The position numbers and the translations under genes were made by a program. The notes below the pieces were generated by a model. It had not been told where the DNA came from. It was given only the letters and a program-made list of their open reading frames with translations, and did not search any database. From Anaerolineae bacterium (GTDB taxonomy: Bacteria; Chloroflexota; Anaerolineae; 4572-78; NAK82), in contig JAUVPY010000121.1 of the NCBI GenBank assembly GCA_030598425.1, positions 1-7,181 on the forward strand: DNA of 7,181 bases. The letters run 5' to 3'. This document shows positions 6,410-7,181 of the stretch, piece by piece. Each line of letters opens with the position of its first letter. The first letter of the stretch is position 1.

Positions 6410-7174
6410 CTATCCGAAACGACCAGTCACGTAGTCTTCGGTCCGCTGCTTATGAGGGTCCGTAAAAATATCAGTGCCAGGCCGATGTTCGATCAGGTCG
6501 CCCATCAGAAAGAATGCCGCGTAGTCGGCTACCCGCGCGGCCTGCTGAACGCTGTGAGGGACAATAACGATAGTGTAGTCTTGCTTCAATTCGAAGAGAG
6601 ACTCTTCTACCTTCCCCGTGGAGATTGGATCCAGCCCAGAAGTGGGTTCGTCAAGGAGAAGAACTTCGGGCTCCAAGGCCAGGCTGCGGGCGATGCATAG
6701 CCGCTGCTGCTGGCCGCCCGACAGTGCGCGGGCAGGGTCGTCCAAGCGGTCTTTCACCTCTTCCCACAGCGCAGCCTGAGTCAGGCTGCGTAGGAGGATT
6801 TCCTCTTGCCTGGTCCGATTCCGCACACCAGCCAACTTTGGGCCGTAGAGGACATTTTCCCGGACGGTGCCAGGCAGAGGCAACGGCAAGGCAAAGACCA
6901 TGCCCACCCGTCGTCGCAAACTGATCGCATCAGTGCCAGGTGAATTTACATCTCGCCCATCCAGCAGTATGCGCCCCGACATCTGGGTTCCCCCCACCAG
7001 ATCATTCAGCCTGTTGATAAGTCGCAGCAGCGTCGTCTTGCCGCCGCCGGCCGGGCCGAAAAAGACAGTGATGGCGTTCTCTGGCACGTCGAGTGTCACC
7101 TCGCGCAGAGCCGGCTTGCCGTCGTAGGAATAGTTTATGTTTTCGATACGGATTTTGGGAAAATTTTGGACCAC
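6410..7174 (-). CDS. pstB: Second PstB-like phosphate ABC transporter ATPase
   Basis: This 254-residue ABC ATPase belongs to the PstB family: Walker A GPAGGGKTT (40-48), signature [13 protein letters not shown] (151-163), Walker B VLLLDEP (171-177), switch histidine H207 in IVPHSVQQAAR, and the PstB-type ending EDYVTGRFG. It departs from the family at the Q-loop, where the usual VFQ(K/R)PNPFP reads VFALPLPLP, so the conserved glutamine is Ala95. Walker A has Gly-Gly where PstB has Cys-Gly, and VTHN has become VPHS. This is a distinct paralogue, not a fresh duplicate of the next gene. The GTG at 7174 gives a near-normal N-terminus, but the frame stays open to the window edge and no ribosome binding site is visible, so the true start may lie outside. 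pstSCA would be expected further upstream on this strand. Confidence 0.92.
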   Translation of the reverse strand: MVQNFPKIRIENINYSYDGKPALREVTLDVPENAITVFFGPAGGGKTTLLRLINRLNDLVGGTQMSGRILLDGRDVNSPGTDAISLRRRVGMVFALPLPLPGTVRENVLYGPKLAGVRNRTRQEEILLRSLTQAALWEEVKDRLDDPARALSGGQQQRLCIARSLALEPEVLLLDEPTSGLDPISTGKVEESLFELKQDYTIVIVPHSVQQAARVADYAAFFLMGDLIEHRPGTDIFTDPHKQRTEDYVTGRFG

Positions 7175-7181
7175 AAGTTCA

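Noticed and set aside
1..7181. CRISPR array, insertion sequence, defence island or prophage
   Set aside because: No tandem repeat-spacer pattern, transposase, integrase or defence-type domain was seen in any frame; all large genes are housekeeping families or the coiled-coil protein.

Overview
The window reads as ordinary bacterial chromosome with a GC content that looks like the mid-50s percent by eye. Genes are tightly packed, Shine-Dalgarno sequences are good, and there are no phage, transposase, CRISPR, rRNA or tRNA genes. The combination of SelB, a B12-binding-type radical SAM enzyme and a pst operon with two adjacent but clearly different PstB ATPases would suit Chloroflexota (Anaerolineae-like) or another environmental bacterium. 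That placement is inference and weak; nothing here fixes the taxonomy.

Left block (1-3181, plus strand): the last 24 codons of an unidentified gene, then a 387-residue soluble coiled-coil protein, then a full-length selenocysteine-specific elongation factor SelB. The gaps are 23 and 2 nt and the SelB ribosome binding site lies inside the end of the coiled-coil gene, so this is one transcription unit. A perfect 16-bp palindrome straddles the start codon of the coiled-coil gene. The rest of the selenocysteine machinery (selA, selD, selC) is not in the window.

Middle block (3178-4866): an imperfect 18-bp inverted repeat begins inside the last codon of selB, spans its stop codon and closes about 75 nt further on. 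Its core octamer TGTTGACA recurs exactly on top of the -35 box of a consensus sigma-70 promoter (TTGACA, 17 nt, TATAAT). That promoter drives a single gene, a 480-residue B12-binding-domain radical SAM protein of unknown substrate. The gene is followed at once by an 18-bp perfect hairpin with a 4-nt loop, which sits between convergent genes.

Right block (4889-7181, minus strand): the distal end of a phosphate-specific transport operon, in transcription order a second PstB-like ATPase, canonical PstB, then PhoU. pstS, pstC and pstA would be expected beyond the right edge. The two ATPases carry complementary departures from consensus: one lacks the Q-loop glutamine and the other has LSLGQ in place of LSGGQ. 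A PstB heterodimer would then have one intact and one degenerate ATP site. This, the selB-linked coiled-coil gene and the repeated octamer at the radical SAM promoter are the observations most worth following up.
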